Made by a program: the position numbers and the translations under genes. The notes below the pieces were generated by a model. That model was not told the origin of the DNA. It saw nothing but the letters and a program-made list of their open reading frames with translations, and made no database searches. DNA of 64,000 nucleotides from Termitomyces sp. T153 (Eukaryota > Basidiomycota > Agaricomycetes > Agaricales > Lyophyllaceae), in the NCBI GenBank assembly GCA_018296165.2, contig JACKQL020000039.1:433935-497934 (forward strand), written 5' to 3'. The first letter of the stretch is position 1. Every line of letters begins with the position of its first letter. Shown here in pieces: positions 34,415 through 46,866 of this stretch.

Positions 34415-35519
34415 ATGACCACTCTTGATTTACAACCCCGGCTTCAAGTCACATCTTGTCCAGTTTCAGTACTCGAGAGAGCCAATACAACGTCAGTGCA
34501 AACTTTTTCCTTAGTTTCCCAAAATTCTGTAACTTTATGCTCGCCCTAGATCCAGATATGATGAACATACATATGAGCACTTGTTGAAGGACATTCCTTA
34601 TAACAAAAAAGGTGTTCCATACATTACCACCGACGGTTACTTTCGGAAATTAGTTGTCTCCATCGGTAGACTTACATGGAAAAGAGGCCTTAACCCGGTA
34701 GAAGCCCTGCTGGAACAGACAGACTCCGCTTGGTTGATCTCAGGTCAAGATTGTACTTTCGAAATAACCGGAGAATTCACTGGAACAGCTCATTGGCCGC
34801 CGGGATTAGGATTCCAGCGTCTAGGGGAATTCCTTTTGTTTCTAGGCAACGAACAAATGGGGTATGAACGCTGGCACAAGCTCACCATCTCTCTCCCGGA
34901 CATTGAGCTGCCATATGACGGGCCCTCCCTTCCAATACTTCCTCTTGACGCCTTCACAAACTTGTTGCATCTAACTTGGAAAGGTCACCGGAAGCAATTA
35001 GTTGTTTCATGGTTGCCTTTAGTGCCAAGTGTACTCCGGACACTTACCACACTTGAGATCCAATGCGACATTGCTCTCCAAGATTGCTGCTACTTACTCT
35101 ATCATGGCAGAAATCTGAAGAAGGTTACTCTGAAAATTATCCAGAAAGATCTGGCTCATGAGCAGGTGTTGGGATCCTTCACACCTCCAGTCTGTACAAA
35201 TCGGCCCTTGGAAGACCTATGCCTTGTATCTGATGACGATATAGGACCTCTTCTTCGTCCCTTCAGTTTCCCATCTCTCCATTGTATCAGTTTCACTCTC
35301 GGCTATCTGGCATGGTCAACTCTTGCAGACTTGAAGATTTGGAAGACATTACAGAAGATTCATATCAAAGGTCATTTTACAGATGAAGATTGCGATTGGA
35401 TTCGTTTTCAGTGCAGCCCCACAACTCAATGTGACTTCCAAAGGCCACGTCTACCAGTCAGAGGGGCGACAAGTTTCCTGCATAAAGACCTGTCCCATCG
35501 CCCTTTCTTTACATGGTAG
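34415..35519 (+). CDS. LRR/F-box-like protein, copy 2
   Basis: This is a paralogue of 27863-28948. Exon 34415-34491, intron 34492-34549 and exon 34550-35519 give about 348 residues. Most of the protein aligns with copy 1 at roughly 80% identity by eye (shared GEFTGTAHWPPGLGFQRL-like and LPYD segments), with the same end HRPFFTW. The first exon is four codons longer. No stop or frameshift is present, so both copies may be active. No F-box is visible. Confidence 0.75.
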
Positions 35520-36167
35520 ATTGATGGATGGCTAGCGATGGATCAGTGATGCAAGGGTGCACTGTCTCTGCAGCTATAACTTGAATGTCAAAGAATGTAC
35601 GATGTTGTATTCTCTCTTATTCTACTCTAGCAACAAAGTCATGGAATCTTCCAAATATTCCCGCTACTATGTAGTGGGTTTCTTGTGGCTCTATCGAAAA
35701 AAACGTCAAAGGTTGATTCAGATAAAAAGTCACGCTTTCCGGACCGCTGATCCAGCCGGCCCGTTTCTTCCCGTTTGCTCATCGTTTTCCTTTTTGGTTT
35801 TCGTTTCTATATGCCTTTCAGTCCGTGCCGTTTCTAGACCTGCAATCCACTGTTCAATAGAAAATTTGCATTCGTTTCCCTTGCTATTGCCCCGTCTTGA
35901 TCTCCTCAAATGGTGTGTCTTTTGTCTTCTTTGTGTGTTACATGTGATTTTATCCGTCGTTTCATATGCCCCTTTGCCCATGCACATGTCCTTTGACTTG
36001 ATATTCTACTGCAACAATGTCCATCTTTCCTCTACCTGCATGCTATTACCCTTTGTCCTCAGAACCAATGTTATCTGAGGTCCATTCTGTTTTTTTTTTC
36101 TGATGGGAATTTAGTCTTGTTGGTTGGCAATTCAATATTCTGTATTCACGCTTCTGTTTTTACCAGG
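35520..36167. other. Intergenic stretch at the edge of the gene island
   Basis: A 173-residue frame (35557-36078) has biased composition, no motif and no homologue at the matching place after LRR copy 1, so I do not call it. A nine-T run lies near 36092. The first retroelement LTR to the right begins at about 36168. Confidence 0.4.
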
Positions 36168-36421
36168 TGTAGCAGCCCCATGACTGTGTCACTTATGCGA
36201 TTTATCCTATCTAATCTCAGTCATCCAATTCAGTAAAATTTACTTGTCATATTCCGAATCCCCCCATAGTATAAAAGGTTTCAGAATAATTGTGTTAAGT
36301 AGCTTCTTGTGAATACAGGGCTTGAAACAGTTCTATTGCAAGACTCAACTCCATGTGACCATACTCTGCTGTATTAGGCAGACTACCATTACATATTTTG
36401 AACTTGTAACAGTCCTAACAC
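36168..36421 (+). repeat. Probable 5' LTR of gypsy element B
   Basis: From TGTAGCAGCC to GTCCTAACA, about 254 bp with TG..CA ends, carrying TATAAAAGG at 36270-36278. It lies just upstream of gag B on the same strand. The partner LTR is not in the window, so the ends are inferred from ends and position only. Confidence 0.4.
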
Positions 36422-36502
36422 ACTTTCTGACTCATCTACAGTGGGTTTATGTGGCCTGATCAACCGTGAACATCCTAGTGGTGAGTCCAAAAAAAGTTCT
36501 CA

Positions 36503-38811
36503 ATGAATACTGACATAGAAAACAATCGTTACAACTTCTGCCTAAGACCATCTGCTGTGCAAAACACAGGGACGGTCACTAGGACAGGGGAAGCATCTGA
36601 CAAAATACCTGTGACTGCTCATCCTCGATGTGGCCATGCCCAAAGTATGGGACCCCTTGGGCCCACCTCTGCTCTGGCAGAGGGAAAAGTGTTGGCAGCT
36701 CCAGCGGATGCCAAGGGATTCTGGAGACCTCAATCACTGATATTTCAGATATGTCATTCCAGACAATGTCAGAAGAGATGTTGGAAAGGATTAAAACTGA
36801 GTCATCTACTAGCGACAGCGATACATTAGATGGTTATAATATAAACAGAGAGATTCCAATCCCAACCTCAACAATGAACAACCTGCAGGATAGAATGGGA
36901 GTGACTCAAGAATGGCCTCGTTGATGGGCAGAGGCCGAGGGCACTCACAATGGGGGTGAAGGGAGCCCACTGAAAAAAGTAGAACCAAAAAAGGGGCCAG
37001 AGGCCCCAGCTGAGGAACAGGGATCAGACAATATGACAACTCACTGGGATAAAGGAAAAGGACCAGATCCCCTTGAGTGGGGAGCTGTTCAACTTCTAGA
37101 AGACGAAGTTGACCCAGAAATACAGGGTCAGATCATCCAGGCATATAGCATAAGGAGAGACGAACTTTCAACCCTGCTAGAGCCAGACCCCAAGTCGGCT
37201 GAACAAGACAAAGAACAACAAGATACTGCTGAATGCAGGAGGGATCAGAAAACCCACAAAGAACTGCAAGATTGCCTGTGTCAGAAATGGGCACTAAAAA
37301 GAGATATCAGTCAGCTCAGGAGGGATCTAAGGAAAGAAACAAAGAATAAGAGAATAAATGGGTGCCCAGGGTCAGAGCCCATCTCAAATGAACTCAGGGA
37401 CATGATAGGCAAAGTAACCCAGAGAGTGCGCAATGTAAAAAAATGGGAAGGGAAAGAGGGCCCTGCAAGGAGGCTCAAGCCCATAAATCAGATTAGTAAA
37501 GACAGTGCACTAGGCTGTGCCTTTGACCAAATGAGGAAAGGGGAGGGCTCAGACTCATCAGAGCCACCTTCTTCGGATTCATCAGATTCATCCAACAGCT
37601 CAGACAAATCCAGTTCAGAGAGCAGAAGCGGCGACAACACTTTCCTGACTTCCAGTAACAAGAGTAGCACTGAAATTTCCTCTTCCAGCTCCTCAGGGAA
37701 TGATGAGAAACAATGAGCTAGGCCCAGAAGGAGAGTAAGCAAGAGCAAGCGCAGCAAGAGAAAGAAGATGGCACCAAAGTTACTAATCAAACCAACCCCT
37801 CCATCCAAATATGGGGGTGCCCCTAACTTGCAAGCATTTCTACAGTTTATGACACACTGTACCTCATATGTAAAATACGGCCTGGTGCAGAGGGAGCATC
37901 AAGTGCTGGTTGTTTCCGAATTCTTGACTGGGCAAGCATGGACTTTCTATTTGCAAGAGGTATCCAGGGCCCCCAAAGACTGGACTATGGAGGAATTCTT
38001 CAAGGAACTATTTAACAATTGTTTCCCAATCAATTATAGAAATAAGCAAAGATACAAATTACAGCACCTGCGACAAGGAAAGATGTCAGTCTGCAATTAC
38101 ATGGGTGAACTACAAGAACTCTTTACCATTGTAGGATCGACCAACAGTAAGGAAAAGGTGGTAAAGTTATTTAATGGATTTTGTACCTCCATCCAGCATG
38201 AGCTCTACTGCATGGGCTTAAATCCAGAGACTTCTCATTGGAAGAAAGTTGTGTCAAAGGCAGAGTTCATTGAGATGGCAGAATCAGTGGACCTCAGCCA
38301 TGACACCTCTGAAATAAGCTACTGCCATGGTCAAGACTACCCCTGGAACAGAGGGCAGAACTCCAGGGATCACCCTGGTCAGAAAAGAAAAGGGTCAGCA
38401 GCTGGCCACCCACAGAAAGAGAGAAAACGAAGCCCCTCACCTTTGAGCATTGGTAAAAAGACAAACAAATCCCCAGCTTACTCCATGAAGCAGGGCACCT
38501 CCAGAAATCAAGAGTGCCGCAAGTACAATGGGGACAGAGCCCAGCCCAAAAGAGTGGAGGACTGCAACCATCTGTCCAAAGAGGAAGAGGAAGAGTACCA
38601 AGCCCAGGATCAGTGCTTTGGATGTGGAGAAACAGGGCATTTCTCCCAAAATTGTCCTAAAAGTAAGTCAACATCGTTGAATAAGGCAGGTAGACCTCCA
38701 GGGTTAACATCTTACAGTGTAGAGGTAAACCTGCGGAAAGCAGAGAGGCTTCAGAAAGAAGTGCTTGGCCAGACCACTGAGGGACTATCCATTAGTATGA
38801 TAAAGGTATAA
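36503..38811 (+). pseudogene. Gag of gypsy element B
   Basis: Successive frames 36628-36924, 37033-37716 and 37768-38811 read as one Gag split by TGA codons (for example after EWPR and before ARPRRR, where CGA would restore Arg). 37033-37716 has a charged coiled-coil-like stretch and a Ser/Asp-rich tail. 37768-38811 is the capsid (FLQFMTHCTSYV, then GQAWTFYLQEVSR, LRQGKMSVCNYMGELQELF) and ends with a CCHC knuckle CFGCGETGHFSQNC. A pol part of the same type is found at 47848-48823 on the opposite strand. Confidence 0.75.
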
Positions 38812-39203
38812 TACACATCTGGGATGTGGTGTGGGAACAGGAAACCACCATTCCCTGTGAGTGGGTAGAGAATCCATCATTTGAGATCAGCACCTGGTAT
38901 GCCCTGGAGTGCAGTGTAGCAATGGGGGCTCCCTTCTCTAGGTGCTCTTGATACACACCAACCTTGGTGACTGACATATGGACCTGGAATGCCGGTATGG
39001 TCTTGGGCTTGGGTGACCCTTACCTCCCACATGAGGAGAATGTTTACTGTAAGGTACAGCCCCAATTCCACATGGAAAGAGATGACCAAGATACTTGTCT
39101 GGTGGCAGACAAGCAGATACAGTTTGTGACCAGAATATGAGCTGGGCATCTGGTAAACCCTCGCTTTGACATCTGTAAGTGGTATGCTAAGAAGGTCAGG
39201 CAG
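38812..39203 (+). pseudogene. Element B gag-protease linker
   Basis: In the frame IWDVVWEQETTIPCEWVENPSF the linker between gag and protease can be followed, with stops, up to WYAKKVRQ. There it is cut by the element A LTR at 39204. The protease that should follow lies inverted, ending at 48823. Confidence 0.5.
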
Positions 39204-40324
39204 TGATGAGCCCCAGTTATTGCTGAGCACCATTTTTTTGGCATTTCAGACTTAGCGGCAGCTGACTACCTTGAATCCGACACAAGTCACAACACTCAGC
39301 ACACAAGACTTAGCCCAGGGATTGGACCAAAGCACAAGACTTTAGCAACCATGAGACTTACCAATCATGAGAAACATCACATGGAGTCTGGAACTTGGGC
39401 CTAAATCATCAAGGCCTAGACCCTCCCTAGCAACAATTATTAGTGACCCTAGTGACTCTAGCGATGAAATGGCGTTCTCTTACTATATATGGACAAATTA
39501 TCAGACATGTACCTTCTTACTATCATTTCTTTTGCTGAGCTTACCAACATACTTGAACGGTGTCTATGCTTCAGGTATTGACATTGGACTCGTTACTTTT
39601 TGGTTTCATTTGCAATTAGGTGCCGCCAAGACTTTGCCTATGATTTTTCACTTAGTTACAGACTGACACCTCGTATGCACCCTAAACACAGTGACAGACA
39701 CCATTGCTAGTGGTGCCTGGTTGTTTACTTTCCCATACTATACTTTGAAACATATAAATACTGACTGTACATAGACACTAAAAAACAAACAATCAGAGAA
39801 CTGATATCTTTGAGCTTACCAGCAAGAGATTTCACTTTGCTTCTTTCACTCTTTTATTGCCTTCAACTCAGGCTTAGCAATAAGCCTTCTTGACTTTGAC
39901 CTCAACTTAGTGTGGTGCCAACTGCAAGTTCCTATTTTAATTAATCCAACTTAGCGATGCTAGCGACTATGGCTAGCGATCAGTTTACATTTGTCCCTTG
40001 ATTTTAGTCTTCCTGTTACCGCCTTTCCCTGTTTCTACCCTATTCCCTCACTCTCCACTACCTCTGTTAGGAGGGCGCTTTGTCTTAGCGATGTTACTTG
40101 TCTTTACCCTTTTTCTTTCCTGATCGTCACTAGCAACTTCTGCTAGCAATAGCAATTTCTATCAACTTCACTCCACAACGTAACTTTTGCTCTAGTTCTC
40201 TGGGATGGTTACTGACTTGCCCTCAACTATTAACTTCCTACTGCCAGCTACCCTATCTAGTGACTAGTGTTAGGTCCTCTTTTTAGGTTTTCTGCACAGC
40301 ACTAGGTGGCATAGGAGCACATCA
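39204..40324 (+). repeat. 5' LTR of gypsy element A (plus copy)
   Basis: The 1121-bp LTR starts TGATGAGCCCC and ends GGAGCACATCA, with TGATG..CATCA inverted ends and a TATAAATA at 39753-39760. It is nearly identical in sequence and exactly equal in length to the inverted LTR at 48824-49944. It is more diverged (about 80% by eye) from the LTR at the other end of this same copy (46867-47847). Gag begins right after it. Confidence 0.85.
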
Positions 40325-40338
40325 TTTTGAAGCCCACC

Positions 40339-41875
40339 ATGAGGGACTTTGAAGTTAACCATTCTGCCAGAAACCAGAGCTCAAGTGAAACGTCGCTTGG
40401 AAAACCTTGTCAAATACCTCCGCCTTCATTTTTGACCCCTCAGCACTCTTTGCCAGCAGCCTGTCCTCGACCTCTTGCCGACAAACTTGAAACCACTAAA
40501 AACCTTTGTGATGTTAGCAAAATCCTTGCCAATTTTCCAGGTGCCTTTATCAAAAGTTTCCTCAACACACCACTTTCACCTTTGACCCCGACCAACTCTA
40601 TCTTTTTCCCAGAAGCCCAATCTATCCCTTCATCACCAACTAACCCCCTTTGTTTGCTAAACCCAACAATCACTAATATGAACAATGACCCTGCCGCTCG
40701 GCGTGCTAGAATGCCACCATGCAACGACACAACTGTGCCTAAATGGGATGAGAGTCACCCTAGAGAACTCCCCCAATACTTCAAGGAACTGGAATACCTC
40801 TTTGCTGACTGTGGCATCACTGACAACACCCAGAAGAAGGAATATGCATCGCAATACATCTCTTATGACACAGCAGAAACCTGGCTTGGTTTGCCTGAAT
40901 TTGGCAACAATATCGGCAACAACACTCCCCGACCATATACTTACCAGGAATGGAAATTGGCAGTGCTTAGGCTGTACTCTGGCACTGATGCTAGTGCTTG
41001 TTATAACCTTGGCAACTTGGAATGACTGGTCAACCAGACTTTCAACAGTGGCTTAGTGACTTTGGGAAGGTTCTCTGATTACTACAGGGATTTCCAACAT
41101 GTCACCAGATGGTTACTTGCTAATGGTAAACTCTATTGTAATGAGGAATTTTGCTTGTTCCAACAAGGTATCCCTACATCGCTATGGTCCAAAATCATTT
41201 GCCACCTCAAAATCACTCTTCCCCAACCACCATCCTGAGGACCCTTACAATGTTGACCAAGTTTTTGAGGGCGCTGAATGGATTTTAAAGGGAATGGACA
41301 CCTCTATGACCAAGACCAGCAATGGCACCAGTGGTATTCCTTTGTCATTGCCAATTGCTAATGCACCAGCTGCCCCTTTACCTATGCCTAAGCAAGAAAC
41401 TTTGGAATTAACAACCATCACAGTGATAGTCAGCACCTTGGAACGTTTGGAAGCTCTTTTGACCAATGGTAACACCCAACCTTGTCAACAGTTTGCTAAC
41501 AGCACTTGCCACTTTTGTGGTGAAATTGGTCACACCATGGTCCAAGGCACGTGTATGAAACTGGAGCAAATGATTCAACAGGGTAAGGTCCATTGGAATG
41601 CCAAAGGAAAGATCATTTTACCATCAGGCACAATGATCCCTAATTATTTTGGCAAGCAACTATACATGGAACACATCAAGGAATGGCACAGGCTTAACCC
41701 AGGACAAATCGTTACCAGCAGACTCTCTTCCAATGCTAACCTGGATCCCGAGCAAGCAGCTATGCAGCAGTCACTAATCCACAAAGTAATGCAACAGGAC
41801 GTCACTATGGGCCAAGCGCTAAGCAAGGAAGAACAGATCAAGGCTTTGGAACATGAACTCTTTGCACTCAGGTGA
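40339..41875 (+). pseudogene. Gag of element A (plus copy)
   Basis: The frame from ATG 40339 runs to TGA at about 41023 (GAATGACTG, where CGA would give Arg). It continues in frame to 41238, then shifts to the frame of 41099-41875. The capsid-like part includes LPQYFKELEYLFADCGI and GRFSDYYRDFQHVTRWLL. A variant zinc knuckle CHFCGEIGHTMVQGTC is followed by GKIILPSGTMIP, as in other Agaricomycete gypsy elements. Gag would package the element RNA. It is not translatable as a whole in this copy. Confidence 0.75.
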
Positions 41876-42962
41876 CCTGGCAAAAAGTTTGACGGCGTAC
41901 AAGTCCCCTGCATGGCTTATTGACTAGCAAACAATACCCCAAAGGCAACACCCCCAACTAGCAACACCTCAGCAACTTCATCTGCTTCTGATTCAACTCC
42001 AGCTCCTGCCACTAAGCCCACAGACAAAGGCAAAGCATCTGAATGTACCATCATTAATGAACAACCACCTGTCGCTAAGGAACCCATTGCTCAGCCTCCC
42101 ATTCATCTGTTTTCTGGCATCCCTGGTCGCTATGTACCCCCTGCTAACAGGAATTTTGCTGCTCCTGACCAAACTAACAACGGCGCATATCAAACTATGC
42201 CACCCATTTATGACATTGAGCAGTCCAAGGCAGTTTTCAAATGGGTTTTAAGCACCAAGGTTACAGTATTGGTTGGCAAACTTTGCTCAGTATCACAGGA
42301 CATCCAGAATCAGTTTAGAACAGCGGTTACACCCAAATGACTAGTAGGCACTAGCACTAATACAGTACAAGACCCCAGCAACATTTTTGAAGATATATTG
42401 CTGACTTTCACTATTGAAGAACCCCAGTTTTTGCTAGGATCCAACATCAATACCACTAATGGACTGACCTCAGATAAGGCACCTTTTGCATCTGTTGACC
42501 CCATTGAAGCCTACATCAATTTGCTACCCTATGGAGAAGAGCCTGTGGTGCTCACTGTCGCTAAGGATTCTCAGTCACTTTGTACCATCATGATGCTGAT
42601 TGACAACAAAGAGGAAGTGGAATGCATTCACGACAGTGGCTCTCAGATTATTTTGATGTCAGCAGAAATTGCCAGCAACCTTGGACTATCCTACAATCCC
42701 AACATAGTTTTAAACATGCAGAGTGCTAATGGCACCATGGACTGATCGCTAGGACTTGCTCAAAATGTACCATGTACTATTGGTGACATTACAGTATATC
42801 TCCAAATCCACGTTTTATGGTCTCCCACCTACGACATTCTACTTGGACACCCCTTTGATGTATTAACTCAAAGTACAGTCAACATGCTTAGTGATGTCAA
42901 AACTACTATAACAATCATGGACCCCAATACTGGCCAATGGTGCACTATCCCTGAATTTCCTT
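41876..42962 (+). pseudogene. Element A gag-pol linker and retropepsin
   Basis: The frame 42398-42745 carries the aspartic protease active site IHDSGSQI and ends at a TGA (ATGGACTGATCG). The downstream part (DILLGHPF near 42830-42860) lies in the following sequence and is the ILG-like strand of the protease. Upstream, 41876-42397 is a Pro/Ala-rich linker with stops. The protease would process the polyprotein. Confidence 0.65.
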
Positions 42963-44858
42963 GTGGAAAATCCAAAAGGAACCACCACCAGAATGTTCAC
43001 TTCGAAACAGAAGCACCCCATTGCTTTCATTGCTAAAGGCATGGATGAAGAAGATAGCAACATAGCAATCATTATCAGCTATGACCATTTAACTGGTCTA
43101 GTGACTTGTATAGCTTCTTGTGATTTGGACAATGACATTTTACTTACTAATTCTGACACACAGACTAATCCTGCGCTAGCATACCTTTATGCTATGGCTA
43201 GCAACATATCTGATTTGTTCCTTCCACCTTGTTCTTATCTAGTTTCTGCTGATACATCTAATCCCTTGATTCTTGGACAGACTTTACCACTTGATACACA
43301 TGTTACAGACATTAGCCCCACCTACGTTAACATTCCATTCCCTGCTCAATTTGTTGCTAACAAACCCCCTAAGCAAAGAGGAGTTCAAATAAAGAAGAAG
43401 TACAAATCTGTTGCCATGAAAACCAAACCAGTCACCAGCCACGTTAGCAAGGATTTCCAAATTGAGTGCCAGATTATTGGCAATACGCTGGCGACAATCC
43501 CTCCACTCAATCCAAATCCACCACCTTTTGTTCTGACAAAGCAACTCACTAGTGAACAACAAGCAAAACTTGTCAAGGACCACAATACAGGATTCCTCAC
43601 TACCGACAAAATCAACATACTAGTCAACATGGTCGCCAAGCAGGAAAAAGCTTTTGCTTGGGAAGATTCCAAACGAGGAAGTTTGCACCCTGACTTTTTC
43701 CTGCCAGTATGCATACCTACAATTCCACATGTACTGTGGGTCCAGCATAATTGCCCCATACTCCCAGGACTAGAAAAGGAAGTATGCAAGATTATTCATG
43801 ACAAGATTAGCACTGGTGTTTATGAACCTTCAAACTCCACTTACTGCTCGCGATGGTTTTGTGTTCTCAAGAAGAATGGTAAGCTCAGAATTGTGCACAG
43901 TCTTGAGCCGCTAAACCGTGTCACCATTTGCCATTCTGGAGTACCACCCTTTCCAGACCATGTTGCAGAATCTTTTGCTGGACACATCTGTGGCACCACT
44001 CTTGACCTCTACATTGGCTACAATAAGCGACTTATCGACCCCGCTTCATGTGACTTAACAACATTCCAGACTCCATTTGGTGCTCTTTGCTTAGTAACCT
44101 TGCCGATGGGATGGACCAACTCAGTGCCTATTTTTTACAATGACATTACTTTCATTTTGCAGCTAGAGATCCCCCATAACGTGCTCAGCTTTATCGACAA
44201 TGTTGGCACTAAAGGACCCAAGGACTGGAAGATCATTAATGGTAAACCTGCTAAGCATCCCGCTAATCCAAACATTTGCCTAGTGCTATGGAAGGTCTTT
44301 GAGCTTCTCAACAGAGTTCTCCAGCAAATGAAACATTGCGGTGGCACTTTTTCTGATCACAAACTTGTTCTTTGCACCCTGACTTTCAAGATTCTAGGTC
44401 ATGTTTGCACTCCTAGTGGAAGAATCCCTGACAAAAGTTGCTTAGCCCTAATTGAGTGGTGGGGCCCTTGCAAGTTGCTATTGGAAGTCCAAGCCTTTTT
44501 GGGCACAGTTGGGGTACTTAGGATTTTTGTCAAGAACTTTGCCCATCAAGCCAACAACCTAACAAAACTTACTCACATTGGCATCCCTTTCAAGTTTGGC
44601 CCTGACCAGATAAATGCTCAACGTGACCTCATGAAAGCCTTACAAGACACTAAGCCCCTAGTTCCTATTGACTATGAATTGCCTGACCCTGTCATCTTAG
44701 TGGTGGACACCTCATACATAGCAGTCGGATATTACCTTTGCCAGTGCACTAGCAACAATTGCAAGGAACACCACTACAACTGCTTTGGATCAATTATGCT
44801 AAATGACAGAGAAGCCAGATTCAGTCAGCCCAAGTTGGAACTCTATGGCCTTTATTGA
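42963..44858 (+). pseudogene. Element A reverse transcriptase and RNase H start
   Basis: A 631-residue frame. After a linker, the RT shows RWFCVLKKNGKLRIVHSLEPLN (fingers), TTLDLYIGYNKRL (motif A, first Asp) and LVTLPMGWTNSVPIFYNDI. In place of the YxDD box it reads FIDN (44190-44201), so the second catalytic Asp is lost by GAT to AAT next to a C. RNase H begins with VILVVDTSYIAVGYYL. The frame ends at TGA 44857, where CGA would continue the motif. This copy cannot encode active polymerase. Confidence 0.8.
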
Positions 44859-45395
44859 GCGCTACAAGCTTTATGGATGTACCTCATTGGTGTTAGGAAC
44901 CTTATCATCAAAGTTGACACTTGCTACATTAAGGGCATCCTTCAGAACTCTGACATCCAGCCTTCCGCTAGCATGAACTGCTGGATTATGGTGATTTTGA
45001 TGTTTCACTTCAAGCTGGTCCATGTCAAAGGAACTTTCCATGGCCCCAATGGTCTTTTGCAATGCCTGCCACAGTCTGGCAACCCTCTGGTTGACAATAG
45101 TGACAACTCTGTTTATGAGGATTGGATAGACCGCTTACATGGGTTCATTCACCAAGTTCAGCTACCACTGCTACTACTTTGCCAAGTTTCCACAGCTTCT
45201 CATCGCCTACCTCCTCTGGCTGAGTATGATTATTCACATCCTTTAGCAACTTTCACCAGTGACACCAGCACTGCCCCCTGGTTAGTGACCAGCGACAATA
45301 TTCAGCCTCTCCAAGATGATGGCACCACTACTTATAGCAACATACCTTGCAGTGCCAAAGCTATTGCCAGCAATGCTAGCATACTTCTAGTTTAA
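44859..45395 (+). pseudogene. Element A RNase H C-terminus and linker
   Basis: The frame 44877-45395 has YLIGVRNLIIKVDTCYIKG, the end of the RNase H fold, then HFKLVHVKGTFHGPNGLLQ, the G-x-x-N-x-x-(A/G)-D-x-L type motif with Asp lost to Leu or Gln. A linker of about 100 residues follows. Its counterpart in the minus copy (54384-53942) is cut by a family D LTR. Confidence 0.7.
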
Positions 45396-46760
45396 AAAAT
45401 GGCTTCATGATCTTGTCAGACCCAAGGGCCTTAGTGACAAAGACTATGCCACTTTTGTTTGCTATGCCTCTATGTTCTTTGCTACCAGAGGCAAACTTTG
45501 GTGAAGAAGTCGAGATGGCACTCATAAGCTGTTTGTGCCTATCACTAGCTGCTTATGGGTCCTGAAAGCCACGCATGATGACTTGGGTCATAGAGGACTT
45601 TTTGCTACTTGCTCAGCCCTTTTAGAACAATTTTGGTGGCCTCAAGTTAGCGCCAATATTGTATGGTACCTTTGGACTTGCCACCTCTGCCAAATACACC
45701 AGACAACCAAAGTTCTCATCCCACCAACTGTCGCTATGCCAGCACCCTTGTTCAGCAAGATATACGTTGACACCATGTTTATGCCACCCTCCAATAAGTT
45801 CAAATATATCATTCAAGGATGTTGTTTGCTAACTCATTACCCCAAGTTTTGCATGCTCGCCAGAGAGAACACCGAAGCTATCACTAAGTGGCTATACAAG
45901 GACGTCATCTGTCGTTGGGGAGCACTTAGTGAAATTGTTACTGACAATGGACCTCCAATCCTAAAGGCAGTTACCTACTTGGCAAAGAAGTATAACTTGC
46001 ACTACATCTGGATCTCTGGTTACAATAAGCATGCTAATGGAATAGTCAAGCGGCCCCATTTCAATGTTTGCCAAGCCCTCTTCAAAGCGGTTGACAATGA
46101 TCAGTCCAGGTGGAGTACTGCTACTTACTCTGTATTTTGGTCAGAACAGGTTACCGTTCACAAGCAAATGGGTTGCTCCCCTTACTTTGTGACAACCAGT
46201 ACCCACCCTCTCTTGCCAGCTGACATAGTAGAAGCAACATATTTGCAACCGCCACCAAACTTGCTATTGTTGACAACACACCTCATAGCCTACCAAGCAA
46301 TTGATCTTCAATGTCGCCAAGAGGATCTCGACCACCTTCATAGTCACATTCTTAGTGCTTGTCACCTAGCAGCCATTTGCTTCAAATCAGAACATGCCGC
46401 TACAATCTGCAATTATAACTTCAAAACAGGCGACCTCATATTGTTGAGGACTACTAGAATCGAGGTAACGCATAACAAGAAGATGAAGCCTTGTTACCTA
46501 GGCCCCCTAGTGGTAATCTCTTGCAACTGTGGAGGTGCTTACATTATTTGTGAACTAGATGGCTCAGTACTACATCGCCCCATTGTCGCCTTTTGCTTAG
46601 TCCCCTATTTTGCTAGAGAACACATAACAGTGCCTAGTGACGCTTTTGACATCGACACCTCTTGACTCAGAGAACTGGAGCAAACTGAGCTCATCGATGA
46701 TGACGATACTGGCAATGTCACCAGTGAAGAAGAAAACTACCTTTTGCTAAGCCTTAGTGA
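45396..46760 (+). pseudogene. Element A integrase (plus copy)
   Basis: The frame 45535-46665 gives 376 residues, with upstream remnants from 45396. It has the zinc module HDDLGH and CHLC, then the catalytic core with YVDTMF (first Asp) and VTDNGPP (second Asp). Where the catalytic Glu is expected it reads HANGIVKR, with AAG at 46048-46050. The change fits G-to-A at CpG (GTC GAG to GTC AAG). The C-terminal barrel follows (GDLILLRTTRIE, then PCYLGPLVVIS). No chromodomain is visible. The same Lys is present in the minus copy. Confidence 0.8.
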
Positions 46761-46850
46761 CTTATCTTGACTCTGCTTCGTTTCTTATTGTTACTATCCA
46801 TATTATCCAAAGCATGTGATTTTTGGGGTTGACTGAGGACAGTCAATATT

Positions 46851-46866
46851 TTGGTATGGGGGAGGA
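46851..46866 (+). other. Polypurine tract of element A
   Basis: GGTATGGGGGAGGA directly precedes the 3' LTR start TGATGAG at 46867. It is conserved beside the inverted LTR (complement at 49945-49957). Plus-strand DNA synthesis would be primed here. Confidence 0.65.

Noticed and set aside
35557..36078. 173-residue open frame after the second LRR gene
   Set aside because: Biased composition, no motif, no splice context, and nothing comparable after the first LRR gene.
39367..39666. 99-residue open frame, repeated at 49482-49781 on the other strand
   Set aside because: It lies wholly inside the element A LTR. The repetition is due to the LTR being repeated, not to a conserved protein.
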